From NCBI GenBank assembly GCA_903871545.1, contig CAIQHG010000079.1, positions 1 to 64,000 on the forward strand: a stretch of DNA of 64,000 nucleotides. Direction: 5' to 3'. The position numbers were made by a program, and so were the translations under genes. Under the pieces are notes generated by a model, which worked only from the letters and a program-made list of their open reading frames with translations, made no database searches and was not told where the DNA came from. Source of the DNA: an uncultured Burkholderiales bacterium. GTDB taxonomy: Bacteria > Pseudomonadota > Gammaproteobacteria > Burkholderiales > Burkholderiaceae_C. This document shows, piece after piece, positions 63,401-64,000 of the stretch (position 1 is its first letter; the number at the start of each line of letters is the position of its first letter).

Positions 63401-64000
63401 CTGGCCTTAAGATCTCTAGCTCTACTGCAGATGCCTCTACTGAGAGCTCAAAAATTGAGAACTCCCAGGCCAGGCTACCTACGCACTTAAGCACGCAAAA
63501 ATTACAGGACCCCACACATAAATACTCGTCACAAACTGAAGAAGAGAAAGAAAATAACTCTTTTGAGGGCTCCTTTACTGCTTGGACTTTTGGGGAATTG
63601 CCCGAGCTTTTGGAGATCAAGCGCAAATCTCAGACTTTGATTGGTTTTCCAGCGCTGATCGATGAGGGCTCTAGTGTGAGGATTGAGGTTTTTGACGAAC
63701 CAAGCATTGCGTCCTCCAAACACCGCCAGGGGTTGAGAAGACTATTTTCAATTCAGATCAAGGATTCCATCAAGTATTTAGAAAAAAACAACACTGAGCT
63801 ATCCTCCTCGGTTGTGATGGCCTTTGTTCAAGCAATGAAGAATTTAGAAAACGCTTTAAGATCTGAGTCAACTAGAGGGGCTGCTCAACCCAGTGCTCAG
63901 GGCTGCGTGGCGCTTGAGGACTTAAAACCCCAAATAATGGACTTGGCGCTTGACAGGGCATTTTTATTGGAGCCTTTGCCCACAAACCTTCAGGAGTTTG
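60409..64000 (+). CDS. hrpA: ATP-dependent RNA helicase HrpA (3' end beyond window)
   Basis: The frame stays open to the window edge (about 1197 codons; the family is about 1300). Walker A GETGSGKTTQLPK begins at residue 35, DEAH at 151-154, and motif VI NQRAGRCGRVSHG is present. The C-terminal part is the DUF3418-type HrpA extension. Low-complexity inserts interrupt the domains: a Glu/Pro/Arg-rich stretch at about 56-75, a Ser-rich one at about 245-265, and a Ser/Thr/Lys/Glu-rich one at about 1000-1050. Candidate starts are ATGs at 60409 and 60418, or at 60343 with a weak GGGA upstream; homologues favour a short N-terminus. Confidence 0.93.
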   Translation, partial: MPNMPIEFPETLPVSLRKGEIMQAIADHQVIIVCGETGSGKTTQLPKMALALGRGALEESPSVEGNPAEPRKRRGARLIGHTQPRRIAATSVAKRIAHELNSPLGQCVGYKVRFQDKLSASTQIKLMTDGILLAETQNDPLLRAYDTLIIDEAHERSLNIDFLLGHLKQILPSRPDLKIIVTSATIDADRFAKHFSSKLGPAPVIMVSGRTFPVEMRYRPFEEERDYGWLDALSDSIDELWGASHLKTSADSAPEFSSSSLPSMGDILVFLPGEREIRDAMGHLSAHLSNKVTFRNCEVIPLFARLTQGEQERVFQIGGAPRIVLATNVAETSLTVPGIRYVIDLGTARVKRYNYRSKVEQLLVEPVSQAAANQRAGRCGRVSHGICIRLYSEEDFNSRPKFTEPEILRSSLASVILRMKSLKFGEVEQFPFLEAPRPKAIADGYQLLGELGAVDESLELTKIGTELAKLPLDPRIARMILESRSRQSLEQVLIVASALSVQDVRDRPLEHQGAADSAHGKFKDERSEFNGYLKIWKWVNEQRGAKLGEDGVKTHQLTNRQYETLLKQNFLSSRRLREWRDVHSQLLLLVKEQKWRINTETPTYEQLHISLLSGLLGNIGFKSDEQDFYLGARGIKFYRHPGVHLSKKAHRWVVCAELVETTRLYGRGMASIDPLWLESLGEHLLKRQLLDPKFDARKSEVIAFERATLYGLLVYSGRRVPYARVDLAGAREIFIRQGLVEGQWQGALPFMAANQKMIKTVEELEHKSRRQDVLVDEALIFAYYDQKIPAHIFNAITLERWYSQESSKSSTPLLYLTKEELMRHEAQGVTTEAFPKTLKLGGVDCTASYLHEPGDTRDGITVGIPLFVLNQVNEERVAWLVPGMLKEKILALLKSLHQKPRARLVPLPETAQRFANQLCADGVFAQGSLLDALIKLVVAQTQVEIKRGDFKIEILSPHHFMNFKVEGDGGRQLAMGRNLGSLRAELGAKARGAFQALAGLKISSSTADASTESSKIENSQARLPTHLSTQKLQDPTHKYSSQTEEEKENNSFEGSFTAWTFGELPELLEIKRKSQTLIGFPALIDEGSSVRIEVFDEPSIASSKHRQGLRRLFSIQIKDSIKYLEKNNTELSSSVVMAFVQAMKNLENALRSESTRGAAQPSAQGCVALEDLKPQIMDLALDRAFLLEPLPTNLQEF

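Noticed and set aside
1-64000. CRISPR array, prophage or intact insertion sequence
   Set aside because: No regularly spaced repeats, cas genes, phage structural genes, integrase or transposase were seen.

Overview
The window looks like an AT-rich chromosomal segment of a betaproteobacterium, most likely Burkholderiales (perhaps a small-genome planktonic, Polynucleobacter-like lineage; that finer placement is a guess). The grounds are a Bug-type tricarboxylate-binding protein, TcuA/TcuB, IorA/IorB, soxXYZA, a CysI-DUF934 pair, YaeQ, an amino-acid-kinase-type ArgA, bifunctional MnmC and HrpA. I see no rRNA, intact tRNA, CRISPR array, prophage or intact insertion sequence. Genes are close-packed and lie on both strands.

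Layout. 0.1-4 kb: four unannotated same-strand genes, two of which encode membrane proteins with an N-terminal zinc ribbon. 4-9 kb: a secreted carboxymuconolactone-decarboxylase-like protein, a ModA-like binding protein and tcuA-tcuB. 9.4-13.6 kb: a branched-chain amino-acid type ABC importer whose LivM and LivG are fused and which has no LivF. 13.8-19.7 kb: a hot-dog thioesterase, a RIO kinase, a TPR/glycosyltransferase-like protein, a second secreted CMD-like protein, DUF1330, a bactofilin and a TIGR04255 protein. 20-28 kb: a class V aminotransferase, an OprB-like porin with a Bug binding protein, YaeQ, and an IorAB-type molybdenum hydroxylase. 28.2-30.6 kb: soxXYZA, with an atypical SoxY tail and no soxB. 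30.7-35.7 kb: quinone reductase, FAH-family hydrolase, LVIVD-like propeller protein, 1-Cys peroxiredoxin and PaaI-like thioesterase.

36-43 kb: Kup, HupE/UreJ, a hybrid histidine kinase, a response-regulator adenylate cyclase and an orphan ParA. 43-48.6 kb: a methyltransferase, a dehydrogenase-aminotransferase fusion, formate-THF ligase and a MAPEG protein. 48.8-54.5 kb: a second TPR/glycosyltransferase-like protein, then ferredoxin-NADP reductase, FdxA, DUF934 and CysI, which together look like a ferredoxin-driven sulfite-reduction set. 54.7-64 kb: mnmC, the Fe(2+)-trafficking gene yggX, dsbB, argA and an hrpA gene that runs off the right edge.

The most unusual items are the zinc-ribbon membrane cluster, the 3-hydroxyisobutyrate-dehydrogenase/class III aminotransferase fusion, the SoxY that keeps its carrier cysteine without the GGCGG arm, the LivM-LivG fusion without LivF, and polar low-complexity inserts in otherwise conserved enzymes (MnmC, HrpA, TPR protein). 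All functional statements come from reading motifs by eye; no database search was possible.
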